Notes: generated from the letters alone by a model not told the origin. A stretch of DNA of 9,051 bases from DATGYC01 sp035298385 (GCA_035298385.1 DATGYC010000079.1:1-9051), one strand, 5' to 3'; shown: positions 1 to 7,896, counted from the stretch's first letter. Translations and numbers: made by a program.

Positions 1-522
1 GGCTTCCGGATCGAACTGGGCGAGATTGAGACAGCGGTTGGCCTGCACCCGGGTGTGCGTGTAGCGGTCGTGATCGTTCGGGAGGATATGCCCGGGCAGA
101 AGCGGCTGGTTGCGTACGTCGTGCCTGAGGGCGCCCTGACCGTGGAGGAGCTCCGGAGTTACCTGAAGGAGCGGCTGCCGGCGTACATGGTACCGGCGGT
201 CTTTGTGGTGATGGAACGGCTGCCGATCACGCCGAACGGCAAAGTAGACAGGCGGGCGCTGCCAGTGCCTGAAGTTACCGCAGAGGAGGAGACCTTCGTA
301 GCTCCTCAGACGCCGGTGCAGGAAGTGCTGGCTTCGCTCTGGGCACAGGTACTGGGCGCCGCCCGGGTCGGCATTCACGACAACTTCTTCGCATTGGGCG
401 GCGACTCGCTCTCGGCGACCCGGGTAACTTCGCGCCTGCGGGAGGTCTTCCAGGTCGACCTGCCACTGCGCAAGTTGTTCGAATCACCCACCGTGGCCAG
501 TCTGGCAGTGGCGGTGGAAGAG
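1..522 (+). other. NRPS partial module: C-terminal end of A domain plus PCP
   Basis: The window opens in the A8 hinge (GFRIELGEIE, bases 1-30). The small A subdomain follows, with the A10 motif NGKVDR at 235-252, whose lysine (241-243) contacts the substrate carboxylate in this family. The carrier protein spans about 301-522 and has LGGDSL at 394-411; the serine at 406-408 is the phosphopantetheine attachment site. The specificity pocket of this A domain lies upstream of the window, so its amino acid cannot be read. The aspartate before the serine (GGDS) differs from the GGHS of the other two carriers here. The next domain is a condensation domain, not an epimerase. Confidence 0.93.
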
Positions 523-3500
523 GGCCGACGGGCTAAACAGGGGGTCTCGCTGCCACCGCTGCTTCCCGCCCCACGGAACGGAGATCTGCCGCTCACGTTC
601 CAGCAGCAGCGCCTGTGGTTTATCGACCAACTCCAGCCGGGGAGCGCCCTTTATAACATTCCGATCGTGGTTCGCCTGTCGGGCGCCCTGAACGCCGGAG
701 CTCTCAAGCTGAGCCTGAATGCCATCGTCCAGCGGCACGAATCGCTGCGCACGACCTTCACCGGCCGGGACGGGCACCCGATCCAGGTGATCGAGCCGGA
801 GCTGCATATCGACCTACCCGTGACCGATCTCACGGCTATGGACTCCTGGAAGCGGGATGAGGAGGTCCGGCGGCTGGTTAGCGAGGATGCGAACCGCCCA
901 TACAATCTGGCAACCGATCCGCTCATCCGAACCAGCCTGCTCAAGCTCGGGGAGGAGCAGCATGTCCTGCTCCTCAATATGCACCACATCATCGCCGACG
1001 GCTGGTCGCTGGGTGTCCTGATCAACGAACTGGAGACCTGCTACAGCGCCTTCCTCCGGGGGGAGACGCCGGAGCTCCCGCCCCTGCCGGTGCAGTATGC
1101 GGACTACGCGCTGTGGCAACAGCAGTGGCTTCAGGGTGAAGTCCTCGACCGCCAAAGGGCGTTCTGGAAGGAGCGACTGAGCGGTGAGCTGCCCGTACTC
1201 CAGCTGCCTACGGATCGGCCCCGCCCCGCTGTGCAGTCCTACCGTGGCGGGATGATCGGCCGCACGTTCGCTCCTGGCCTGTCAGACGCGCTGCAGGCGA
1301 TCAGTCACCAGGAGGGCGCCTCGCCGTTCATGATTTGCCTGGCCGCCTTCAAGGCGCTGCTGTACCGCTACGCCGGGCAGGATGACATCCTGGTCGGTAC
1401 GCCTGTGGCCGGCCGCAGTCAGGTGGAGACGCAGGGGCTGTTCGGCTTCTTCGTCAACACGCTAGTGCTGCGAACCGCGGTCACCGGTGACATCACCTTC
1501 CGCGAACTCGTGGGTCGGGTGCGGGAGGTGACGCTTGACGCGCACGATCACCAGGACCTGCCCTTCGAGAAGTTGGTTGAGGAACTGCAACCGGACCGCA
1601 GCATGAGTCACCTGCCCCTGTTCCAGGTGATGTTCGTATACCAGAACGCCACCGCACAGACCATCCGGCTGCCGGGCATCGAGGTCACCCCGATGGAGGC
1701 ATTCACCGAGACGTCCAAGTTCGACCTGACGCTCGGCATGGTCGACGCCGATGGCACTCTCACGGCGGCGTTGGAATACAACGCGGACCTGTTCGATCCG
1801 GAGTCCACCGAGCGCATGCTCGGCCATTTCGAGACCCTGCTGGCGGCGGCGGCTGCCAACCCGGACCAGCCGCTTGACTCCCTGCCCATCGCTACCTTCC
1901 GTGAAGCCCACCAGATGGCGATCTGGAACGAGACGCAGGCGCCGATCCCGAGCGGGCTGCTCCACACCATGTTCCACGAGCAGGTGGCACAGCGGCCCCA
2001 CCAGACGGCGGTGATCGCCCCGGGCAAGACCCTAACCTACGACGAGTTGTACCGGATCTCCAACCGGGTCGGCCACTGGCTCCGAGAGCGGGGCGCCCGG
2101 CCTAACACGTTGGTCGCCGTGGTCATGGAGAAGGGCTGGGAGCAGGTTGCTGGCGTACTTGGCGTGCACAACGCCGGTGCGGCCTACCTCCCCCTGGACC
2201 CCGACCTGCCCCGGGATCGGCTCTGGTCGCTCCTGGAGCGCAGCGAGGTGGAATTGATCGTTACCCAGCCATGGGTGGACGACGCGGTGGAGTGGCCGGG
2301 TAACATCCAGATCCTGCGACTGGATGAAGAGAGCCTGGCTGAGCTCCCGGAAACGCACCTGGAGCCGGTCCAGTCCCCCTTTGATCTCGCCTATGTTATC
2401 TTTACCTCGGGTTCTACGGGCCAGCCCAAGGGCGTGGTGATCGACCACCGGGGCGCCGTCAACACCTGCGTCGATGTAAACAACCGGTACAATGTTACGC
2501 CGGCAGATAAGGTGCTTGCCCTCTCGGCACTTAACTTCGACCTGTCGGTATACGACATCTTCGGTCTCCTGGGGGCCGGCGGCACCGTCGTGCTCCCCTC
2601 GCCCGAGCATCGGCGCGATCCGCGGCACTGGGCTGAGCTGGTAAAGGCCTACGGGGTGACCATCTGGGACACGGTTCCCGCCCTGATGGATCTCTACACG
2701 GAGTATCTGGCCGACCGCCCGGAGATGCATCCGGGCAGCCTCCGGGTGGTGATGATGAGCGGCGACTGGATCCCGCTCAACCTGCCTAGTCGAATCCGTC
2801 GCCATATCGGCGAGATCGACATCTACAGCATGGGTGGTGCCACCGAAGCATCCATCTGGTCCATCCTGTACCCGATCGGGGCGGTTGATCCGGCCTGGAA
2901 GTCCATTCCGTACGGGCGCCCCATGACAAATCAGACCTTCCATGTGCTTAACTCCGCCTTGCAGCCTTGCCCTGTCCATGTGCCCGGCGAACTCTACATT
3001 GGCGGCATCGGCGTGGCGAAGGGGTACTGGCGTGACCCCGAGCGTACGGCTGCCAGCTTTATCACCCATCCCGAGACCGGGGAGGTCCTTTACAAGACCG
3101 GCGACCAGGGGCGGTATTCACCGGACGGAAAGATCGAGTTCCTAGGCCGCATCGACTTCCAGGTGAAGATTCGTGGCTTCCGCGTGGAGCTTGGTGAGAT
3201 TGAGACCATGCTCGCGCAGCATCCGACGGTCAGTGAGACCCTGGCGGTGGTCCGCGAGGACTCTCCGGGCGACAAGCGTCTGGTGGCTTACCTCATCCCC
3301 GCCGGGGATGAAGTCCCGTCGTACAGCGAGCTGCGTGCCTATCTGCGCACGAAGCTGCCGGAGTACATGGTTCCCGCGGCCGTGGTAGCCCTGGAGGCGT
3401 TCCCGCTGACGGCAAACGGCAAGGTGGACCGCAAGGCGCTGCCTATGCCGAACTACCAGGACCTGGAGGATCAGAAGACGATCGTCGCTCCGCGGACGCC

Positions 3501-6500
3501 GGTCGAAGAGATCTTGGCGGGTATCTGGGCTGAGGTGCTGGGGATACCCCGTCTCAGTATCCATGACAACTTCTTTGAGGTGGGCGGCCACTCGCTGCTC
3601 GCCACGCAGGTCGTATCCCGTGTGCGGAGCGCCCTGCAGGTGGAACTGCCCCTGCGCCACCTCTTCGAGGCGCCGACCATTGCTGGTCTGAGAGCCCGGG
3701 TCGAGGCGTCCCTGTATGCGGGCGGAACGCCCTTGGCGCCCATCAGCCCGGTGGACCGTACCGGAGAGCTGCCGCTCTCCTTCGCCCAGCAGCGTCTCTG
3801 GTTCCTTGACCAACTGGAACCGCAGAACGTCGCATACAACATCTCCGAGACGATCCGGCTGACGGGAGCACTCAACCGGAGTGCGCTGGAGGCGAGCATC
3901 AGTGAGCTTGTCCGGCGGCACGAGGCCCTTCGCACCGTAATCCGGACTACCAATGGACAGCCCTCGCAGGTGGTTCTGCCATTTGAAGGCTTCACGCTGG
4001 AGGCGGTGGACCTGCAGGTGGTCACTTCGGCGGAACGGGAGGCCTGGGCTCAGCAAGTACTCGATCAGGAGGCACGGCGCGCATCTGATCTGAGCCGAGG
4101 CCCGCTCTTCCGAATGTTACTGATCCAGTTGGCCGACGAGGAACACCTGCTGTTTATCACCATGCACCACATCATCTCCGATGCCTGGTCCATGTCCCTG
4201 TTCATCCGTGAACTGGCCGCCCTGTACGGGGCCTTCCTGGCCGACGAGCCCTCGCCCCTGTCGGAGCTGCCGGTCCAGTATGCCGACTACGCTTACTGGC
4301 AGCGGCAGTGGCTGCAGGGTGAGGCGCTGGAGGCGCAGTTGGGTTACTGGAAGCTTCAACTGGGTGGCGAACTGCCTGTACTACAGTTGCCGACCGACCG
4401 GCCGCGGCCGGCGGTACAGACCTACCACGGCGGCCGCTGTGAGCGGGTCCTGACCGCCCCGCTTGCCCAAGCCTTACGGAATCTGAGCCGCCGGGAGAAC
4501 GCTACGCTGTTCATGACCATGCTGGCCGGGTTCAAGTCGCTACTCAGCCGCCTGGCTGGCCAGGATGATATCGTGGTGGGCTTGCCCGTCACCAATCGGA
4601 GCCGAGCGGAGCTGGAGCGGGTGATCGGCATGTTCGTCAACACGCTGGCCCTGCGCACTAGCCTGGCCGGGAACCCGACCTTCCGGGATCTGCTTGGACG
4701 GATTCGGGAGACGGCGCTGGGCGCCTACACCCACCAGGATGTGCCATTCGAGAAGTTAGTGGAGGTCATACAGCCTGAGCGGACGCTCAGCCACACACCG
4801 ATCTTCCAGGTCATGTTCAACTTCCTGAACCTGGGCGATACCCACGTCGAGCTTCCGGGGCTCCAGGTGCAGACCGTCGGCATGCATGAACTGGACTCCA
4901 AATTCGACCTCACACTCTACGCGCAGGAGACTGCTGACGGCGTCCAACTCAGCCTGGTATATAACGCCGACCTGTTCCAGCCCGAGCGCATGGAGGCGCT
5001 GCTGGCGCAGTACGAGCGCTTGCTCACAGCGGTAGCGGCGGACCCAGATCAGGCCATCGGCATGTCGTCGCTGCTTACAATCGAGACACAGGACCTCCTG
5101 CCCGACCCGACGGCCCCGCTGTCGCTGAGTTGGGAGGGCTCCATCACGGCCCTGTTCGAGGAGCAGGCGCTGCGGCGGCCCGATTGCCCGGTGATCGTTG
5201 ATAGCCGGGACGCTTGGACCTACCGTGAACTGAATCACCGGAGCAACCAGTTAGCTCACTGGCTGCTGGCCAATGGCACCCAGCGCGGTGACGTCGTAGC
5301 AATCTATGGCCACCGTAGCGCCTCGCTTCTGTGGGCCGTGCTAGGCATCATGAAGGCCGGTGCAGCCTTCATGATCCTGGATAGCGCCTACCCGGCGGTC
5401 CGAATTATCGACCGGCTCCAACTGGCCGAGCCGAAGGTCTGGCTCCAGTTGGAAGAAGCCGGGGAACTGCCGAAGGCGCTGGCCGAATTCGTGGCTAGCA
5501 TGCCCGTTTACGCCCGCCTTGAACTGCCAGGTCGATCCGTCGCGGAGGCGATCGACTTTCTGGGCGAGTTCACGGGCGCTGACACTGGCATCGTGGTAGA
5601 ACCCGACGACCTAGCCTATGTCTCCTTCACCTCTGGCTCCACGGGAGCACCGAAGGGCATCCTTGGCACCCACCGGCCGTTGTCCCACTTCCTCGCGTGG
5701 TACGTAGAGCGATTTGGGCTGTCCGAGGCAGACCGATTCAGCATGCTGTCCGGCTTGGCCCACGACCCGTTGCTACGTGACCTGTTCACGCCGCTCTGGC
5801 TAGGCGCCACGCTTTACGTTCCCGATGCTGGGCACCTGGGGACTCCGGGCTGGCTGGCCGAGTGGGCGCGGGAATGTGGCATCACCGTCATGCACCTCAC
5901 CCCGGCCATGGGGCAGGTCCTGACGCAGGTCTCGATTGAGGTACCGACGCTGCGCTATGCAATTTACAGCGGCGATCAACTCAGGCAGTCTGACCTCGCT
6001 AGCCTTCGGCGCATGGCGCCACTCGTTACCCCTGTCAACGGTTATGGCACCACGGAGACCCCCCAGTTGATGGCCACCTTTGTTGTCCTGCAAGGCGCGG
6101 AGGGGACCCATGCGGTCCTGCCGGTTGGCCAAGCCATCCGGGATGTGCAACTCCTGGTGGTCACCCCGTCCGGACAGCTCGCCGGCGTGGGGGAACTGGG
6201 TGAGATCTGCGTGCGGACTCCGTATCTGACAGTCGGCTACCTGGGCGACGCCCGACTTACCCAGGAACGGTTCGTGACTAACCCCTTCACAGGGCTAGTT
6301 GGTGATCTGGTATACCGGACTGGCGACCTCGGGCGATATCGCTCCGACGGCCAGGTGGAGCATTGCGGTCGTGCCGACCTGCAGGTCAAGATTCGCGGCT
6401 TCCGCGTGGAACTGGGCGAGATCGAAACGGCCCTTACCGGCCACCCGGCTGTGCGGGAATGTGTAGTGCTCGTCCGGGGCGAGCGGCTGGTTGCCTACTG

Positions 6501-7818
6501 TGTCCCGGATCTCCCCGGAGCCGAACACACTTTGAACAATCGACCTGGTGCCTTCCAGTTCCATCAGGGCGCCCTGCCTCCGGCGAACGACCTGCACAAC
6601 TTCCTGCAGGAGACGCTCCCGGCATATATGGTCCCGTCGACCTTCGTACCGATCCCCGCCATGCCCATGACGGCCAACGGCAAGGTCGACCGCAGAGCGC
6701 TGCAGTTGCTTGATGTGCAGGAGGAGGCAGATCCCTCCGGACGGATCGATGCCCGGGATCCGGTGGAACTGCGATTGCAGACCATCTTCCGAGAGGTGCT
6801 GAGCCGTGATCAGATCGGGATGACGGACGACTTTTTCCACCTCGGCGGCCACTCGCTGTTGGGGGTGAAGCTGATGACCCGCATCCATGAAGAGTTCGGC
6901 CACAAGCTGCCGCTTGCCACGCTCTTCAAGGGCGGGACGGTGGAACGGTTGGCCTCTATCCTCCGGGATGCCGGAGCGCAGCCTCCGTCGGTACTGGTCC
7001 CAATTCAGACCCGTGGGGAGAAGCCGCCCTTCTTCGCCATCCATCCTGGCGGTGGCACCGTGCTTTGTTACGCCGATCTGGCACGCCTGCTGGGATCCGA
7101 CCAGCCCTTCTACGGGCTGCAGTCCCGGCTGGTTGCCGGACTGGGCGATACGCACACCACGGTTGAGGCCATGGCTAGCGAGTACATCTCAGCGATCCGA
7201 TCTGTTCAGCCTGCTGGTCCGTACTGGTTGGGCGGCTGGTCCCTGGGCGGTGTGATCGCCTTCGAGGTGGCTCGGCAACTGCGGGAGCTGGGTGAGGAGA
7301 TTGCCCTGTTGATCCTCTTTGACAGCTCTGCGACTCATGCCACTGCCAATCTGACCGATGATGCCAACGACGCCCACATTGATGCTGCGATACTTGTGGG
7401 CATGATCCCTGAGCTTCCATTGGCCGTCGATCATCTGAGGCAGTTGAACGCCGATCAGCAGTTGGACTACATCGTAGCGGTGGCAGAACGTGAAGGAATC
7501 CTTGCGCACGAGATGAGACCGGAGGACTTCCGCCAGGCAATGCTTGTCCACAAGCTCATCGTCAAGGCCCGGCGAACCTACATCCCTTCCGGCTATTCGG
7601 GTACCGTCACTCTGGTACGCGCAGCGGAGCATCCCGGCGAGGATGACGCCGACATGACGCTGGGGTGGGGGGAGGCCGCGGCTCGAGTCGAACTCGTTAC
7701 TTCCCCCGGCAACCATCAGTCCATGATCTCCCCCCCGCACGTGGAAGTGCTAGCGGAACTAGTGCGTAATCACATAGCTGAGACCCGGCACTCGTTCACG
7801 GCCCCGTCAGTAAGGTAG
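1..7818 (+). CDS. Nonribosomal peptide synthetase, terminal subunit with thioesterase (5' end outside window)
   Basis: This is a multimodular cytoplasmic enzyme that builds a peptide on phosphopantetheine arms and releases it. The reading frame is open from base 1, which falls inside the A8 motif of an adenylation domain, and ends at TAG 7816-7818, giving 2605 visible residues. The true start lies upstream; the ATG at 55 is internal to the A domain and is not a start. The domain order is (A)-PCP / C-A-PCP / C-A-PCP-TE. All expected catalytic residues are visible: PCP serines at 406, 3592 and 6853, C-domain HHxxxD motifs at 982 and 4165, A3 motifs at 2404 and 5629, A10 lysines at 241, 3421 and 6682, and the TE serine at 7240. 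No epimerase, N-methyltransferase or heterocyclization domain is seen. The C-terminal TE marks this as the last protein of its assembly line. The product cannot be named from the sequence alone. Confidence 0.97.
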   Translation, partial: GFRIELGEIETAVGLHPGVRVAVVIVREDMPGQKRLVAYVVPEGALTVEELRSYLKERLPAYMVPAVFVVMERLPITPNGKVDRRALPVPEVTAEEETFVAPQTPVQEVLASLWAQVLGAARVGIHDNFFALGGDSLSATRVTSRLREVFQVDLPLRKLFESPTVASLAVAVEEGRRAKQGVSLPPLLPAPRNGDLPLTFQQQRLWFIDQLQPGSALYNIPIVVRLSGALNAGALKLSLNAIVQRHESLRTTFTGRDGHPIQVIEPELHIDLPVTDLTAMDSWKRDEEVRRLVSEDANRPYNLATDPLIRTSLLKLGEEQHVLLLNMHHIIADGWSLGVLINELETCYSAFLRGETPELPPLPVQYADYALWQQQWLQGEVLDRQRAFWKERLSGELPVLQLPTDRPRPAVQSYRGGMIGRTFAPGLSDALQAISHQEGASPFMICLAAFKALLYRYAGQDDILVGTPVAGRSQVETQGLFGFFVNTLVLRTAVTGDITFRELVGRVREVTLDAHDHQDLPFEKLVEELQPDRSMSHLPLFQVMFVYQNATAQTIRLPGIEVTPMEAFTETSKFDLTLGMVDADGTLTAALEYNADLFDPESTERMLGHFETLLAAAAANPDQPLDSLPIATFREAHQMAIWNETQAPIPSGLLHTMFHEQVAQRPHQTAVIAPGKTLTYDELYRISNRVGHWLRERGARPNTLVAVVMEKGWEQVAGVLGVHNAGAAYLPLDPDLPRDRLWSLLERSEVELIVTQPWVDDAVEWPGNIQILRLDEESLAELPETHLEPVQSPFDLAYVIFTSGSTGQPKGVVIDHRGAVNTCVDVNNRYNVTPADKVLALSALNFDLSVYDIFGLLGAGGTVVLPSPEHRRDPRHWAELVKAYGVTIWDTVPALMDLYTEYLADRPEMHPGSLRVVMMSGDWIPLNLPSRIRRHIGEIDIYSMGGATEASIWSILYPIGAVDPAWKSIPYGRPMTNQTFHVLNSALQPCPVHVPGELYIGGIGVAKGYWRDPERTAASFITHPETGEVLYKTGDQGRYSPDGKIEFLGRIDFQVKIRGFRVELGEIETMLAQHPTVSETLAVVREDSPGDKRLVAYLIPAGDEVPSYSELRAYLRTKLPEYMVPAAVVALEAFPLTANGKVDRKALPMPNYQDLEDQKTIVAPRTPVEEILAGIWAEVLGIPRLSIHDNFFEVGGHSLLATQVVSRVRSALQVELPLRHLFEAPTIAGLRARVEASLYAGGTPLAPISPVDRTGELPLSFAQQRLWFLDQLEPQNVAYNISETIRLTGALNRSALEASISELVRRHEALRTVIRTTNGQPSQVVLPFEGFTLEAVDLQVVTSAEREAWAQQVLDQEARRASDLSRGPLFRMLLIQLADEEHLLFITMHHIISDAWSMSLFIRELAALYGAFLADEPSPLSELPVQYADYAYWQRQWLQGEALEAQLGYWKLQLGGELPVLQLPTDRPRPAVQTYHGGRCERVLTAPLAQALRNLSRRENATLFMTMLAGFKSLLSRLAGQDDIVVGLPVTNRSRAELERVIGMFVNTLALRTSLAGNPTFRDLLGRIRETALGAYTHQDVPFEKLVEVIQPERTLSHTPIFQVMFNFLNLGDTHVELPGLQVQTVGMHELDSKFDLTLYAQETADGVQLSLVYNADLFQPERMEALLAQYERLLTAVAADPDQAIGMSSLLTIETQDLLPDPTAPLSLSWEGSITALFEEQALRRPDCPVIVDSRDAWTYRELNHRSNQLAHWLLANGTQRGDVVAIYGHRSASLLWAVLGIMKAGAAFMILDSAYPAVRIIDRLQLAEPKVWLQLEEAGELPKALAEFVASMPVYARLELPGRSVAEAIDFLGEFTGADTGIVVEPDDLAYVSFTSGSTGAPKGILGTHRPLSHFLAWYVERFGLSEADRFSMLSGLAHDPLLRDLFTPLWLGATLYVPDAGHLGTPGWLAEWARECGITVMHLTPAMGQVLTQVSIEVPTLRYAIYSGDQLRQSDLASLRRMAPLVTPVNGYGTTETPQLMATFVVLQGAEGTHAVLPVGQAIRDVQLLVVTPSGQLAGVGELGEICVRTPYLTVGYLGDARLTQERFVTNPFTGLVGDLVYRTGDLGRYRSDGQVEHCGRADLQVKIRGFRVELGEIETALTGHPAVRECVVLVRGERLVAYCVPDLPGAEHTLNNRPGAFQFHQGALPPANDLHNFLQETLPAYMVPSTFVPIPAMPMTANGKVDRRALQLLDVQEEADPSGRIDARDPVELRLQTIFREVLSRDQIGMTDDFFHLGGHSLLGVKLMTRIHEEFGHKLPLATLFKGGTVERLASILRDAGAQPPSVLVPIQTRGEKPPFFAIHPGGGTVLCYADLARLLGSDQPFYGLQSRLVAGLGDTHTTVEAMASEYISAIRSVQPAGPYWLGGWSLGGVIAFEVARQLRELGEEIALLILFDSSATHATANLTDDANDAHIDAAILVGMIPELPLAVDHLRQLNADQQLDYIVAVAEREGILAHEMRPEDFRQAMLVHKLIVKARRTYIPSGYSGTVTLVRAAEHPGEDDADMTLGWGEAAARVELVTSPGNHQSMISPPHVEVLAELVRNHIAETRHSFTAPSVR
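586..3708 (+). other. NRPS module C-A-PCP with cysteine-like adenylation pocket
   Basis: The condensation domain (about 586-1890) starts with LTFQQQRLWF and has the active motif HHIIADGWS at 982-1008, plus later C motifs FFVNTLVLR (about 1450) and HQDLPFEKLVE (about 1552). It looks like the LCL subtype. It is not a heterocyclization domain, because the HH motif is kept and no DxxxxD replaces it. The A domain (about 1957-3450) has A3 TSGSTGQPKG at 2404-2433, A7 with TGDQGRY near 3097 and the A10 lysine at 3421. Hand alignment to GrsA gives the pocket D2539, L2542, Y2551, D2668, M2752, S2758, M2830, I2854, W2857, K3421, i.e. DLYDMSMIWK, close to the cysteine code DLYNLSLIWK. The surrounding sequence (NFDLSVYDIFG, GGATEASIWS) also belongs to the clade that contains the PchE and HMWP2 A domains. 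The PCP spans 3487-3708 with GGHSL and its serine at 3592. Cysteine is the best guess; Asp for Asn at position 278 leaves doubt. Confidence 0.88.
3769..6969 (+). other. NRPS terminal module C-A-PCP with DPRH-type (Lys2/McyE-like) adenylation pocket
   Basis: The condensation domain (about 3769-5080) begins LPLSFAQQRLWF and has HHIISDAWS at 4165-4191, with alanine where glycine is usual after the aspartate. It looks LCL-type. The A domain (about 5140-6715) has A3 TSGSTGAPKG starting at 5629, an unusual A4 region GLAHDPLLRDLF (5752-5787) and the A10 lysine at 6682. The pocket read by hand is D5764, P5767, R5776, H5893, I5962, S5968, G6040, Q6064, L6067, K6682, i.e. DPRHISGQLK. From memory, the first four residues match alpha-aminoadipate reductase Lys2 (DPRHFVMRAK) and the McyE glutamate domain (DPRHSGVVGK), both of which activate a side-chain carboxyl. 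The final residues differ, so the exact substrate is open. The small subdomain carries an extra loop at 6508-6591. The PCP (about 6751-6969) has GGHSL with its serine at 6853. Confidence 0.87.
6991..7785 (+). other. NRPS type I thioesterase (release) domain
   Basis: This alpha/beta-hydrolase domain follows the last carrier directly and would release the finished peptide by hydrolysis or cyclization. The order of motifs is typical: oxyanion-side HPGGG at 7042-7056, nucleophile motif GGWSLGG around 7231-7251 with Ser 7240-7242, a likely catalytic Asp at 7321-7323 (in LFDSSA), and a likely catalytic His at 7714-7716 (in PGNHQSM). The lid region between the Asp and His is rich in Asp, Ala and Leu (about 7340-7540). 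The length, about 265 residues, is normal. Whether the product is linear or cyclic cannot be told from the sequence. A single TE is present, without the tandem TE seen in some lipopeptide synthetases. Confidence 0.95.
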
Positions 7819-7829
7819 CGCTTCGATGG

Positions 7830-7870
7830 CTGTCGTCAGGCCCCTCTAGTCGGTGGGGCCCCGACGACAG
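7830..7870 (+). terminator. GC-rich stem-loop between NRPS and transporter genes (possible weak terminator)
   Basis: The left arm 7830-7844 (CTGTCGTC, A, GGCCCC) pairs with the right arm 7855-7870 (GGGGCC, CC, GACGACAG). This gives an outer 8-bp and an inner 6-bp perfect helix with a small internal loop (A against CC) and a 10-base apical loop. The stem begins 12 bases after the NRPS stop codon. No T-tract follows (the next bases are GGAACCATAAATGG), so it is not a classic intrinsic terminator. It could dampen read-through into the exporter, stabilise the 3' end of the long NRPS message, or be a processing site. The structure is clear; its role is inferred. Confidence 0.6.
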
Positions 7871-7890
7871 GGAACCATAAATGGCACCCG

Positions 7891-7896
7891 AGGAGG
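7891..7896 (+). promoter_or_regulatory. Shine-Dalgarno site for the TTG-started MFS gene
   Basis: AGGAGG is a perfect match to the anti-Shine-Dalgarno core. It sits seven bases (AATTTTC) before TTG 7904-7906, which is ideal spacing. This site decides the start. The first in-frame ATG is not until 8072, which would remove the first transmembrane helix, and the ATG at 7881 lies in another frame that stops at 7971-7973. Confidence 0.88.

Noticed and set aside
55..57. ATG at 55 as the start of the NRPS gene
   Set aside because: It is not an ATG in the frame's own coding sense of a gene start: the frame is open to base 1 with a conserved A8 motif before it, so position 55 is internal and the gene starts outside the window.
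1186..1236. Identical 17-residue stretch in both condensation domains (1186-1236 and 4369-4419), suggesting recent gene conversion
   Set aside because: Twelve of the 17 codons differ synonymously, so the identity reflects protein-level constraint on a family-conserved segment, not a recent DNA copy.
2032..3069. 345-codon open frame on the - strand inside the NRPS gene
   Set aside because: It lies opposite the A domain, where every A-domain core motif is intact. Long antisense frames are common in GC-rich coding DNA and the translation shows no recognisable domain. The same holds for the - strand frames at 3142-4056 and 6295-7155.
7662..7736. G-run at 7662-7675 complementary to a C-run at 7728-7736, as a possible hairpin or phase-variation tract
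   Set aside because: It lies within TE coding sequence in a GC-rich gene, the loop would be over 50 bases, and the runs are short. No sign of frameshift: the TE reads through to its stop with its catalytic His intact.
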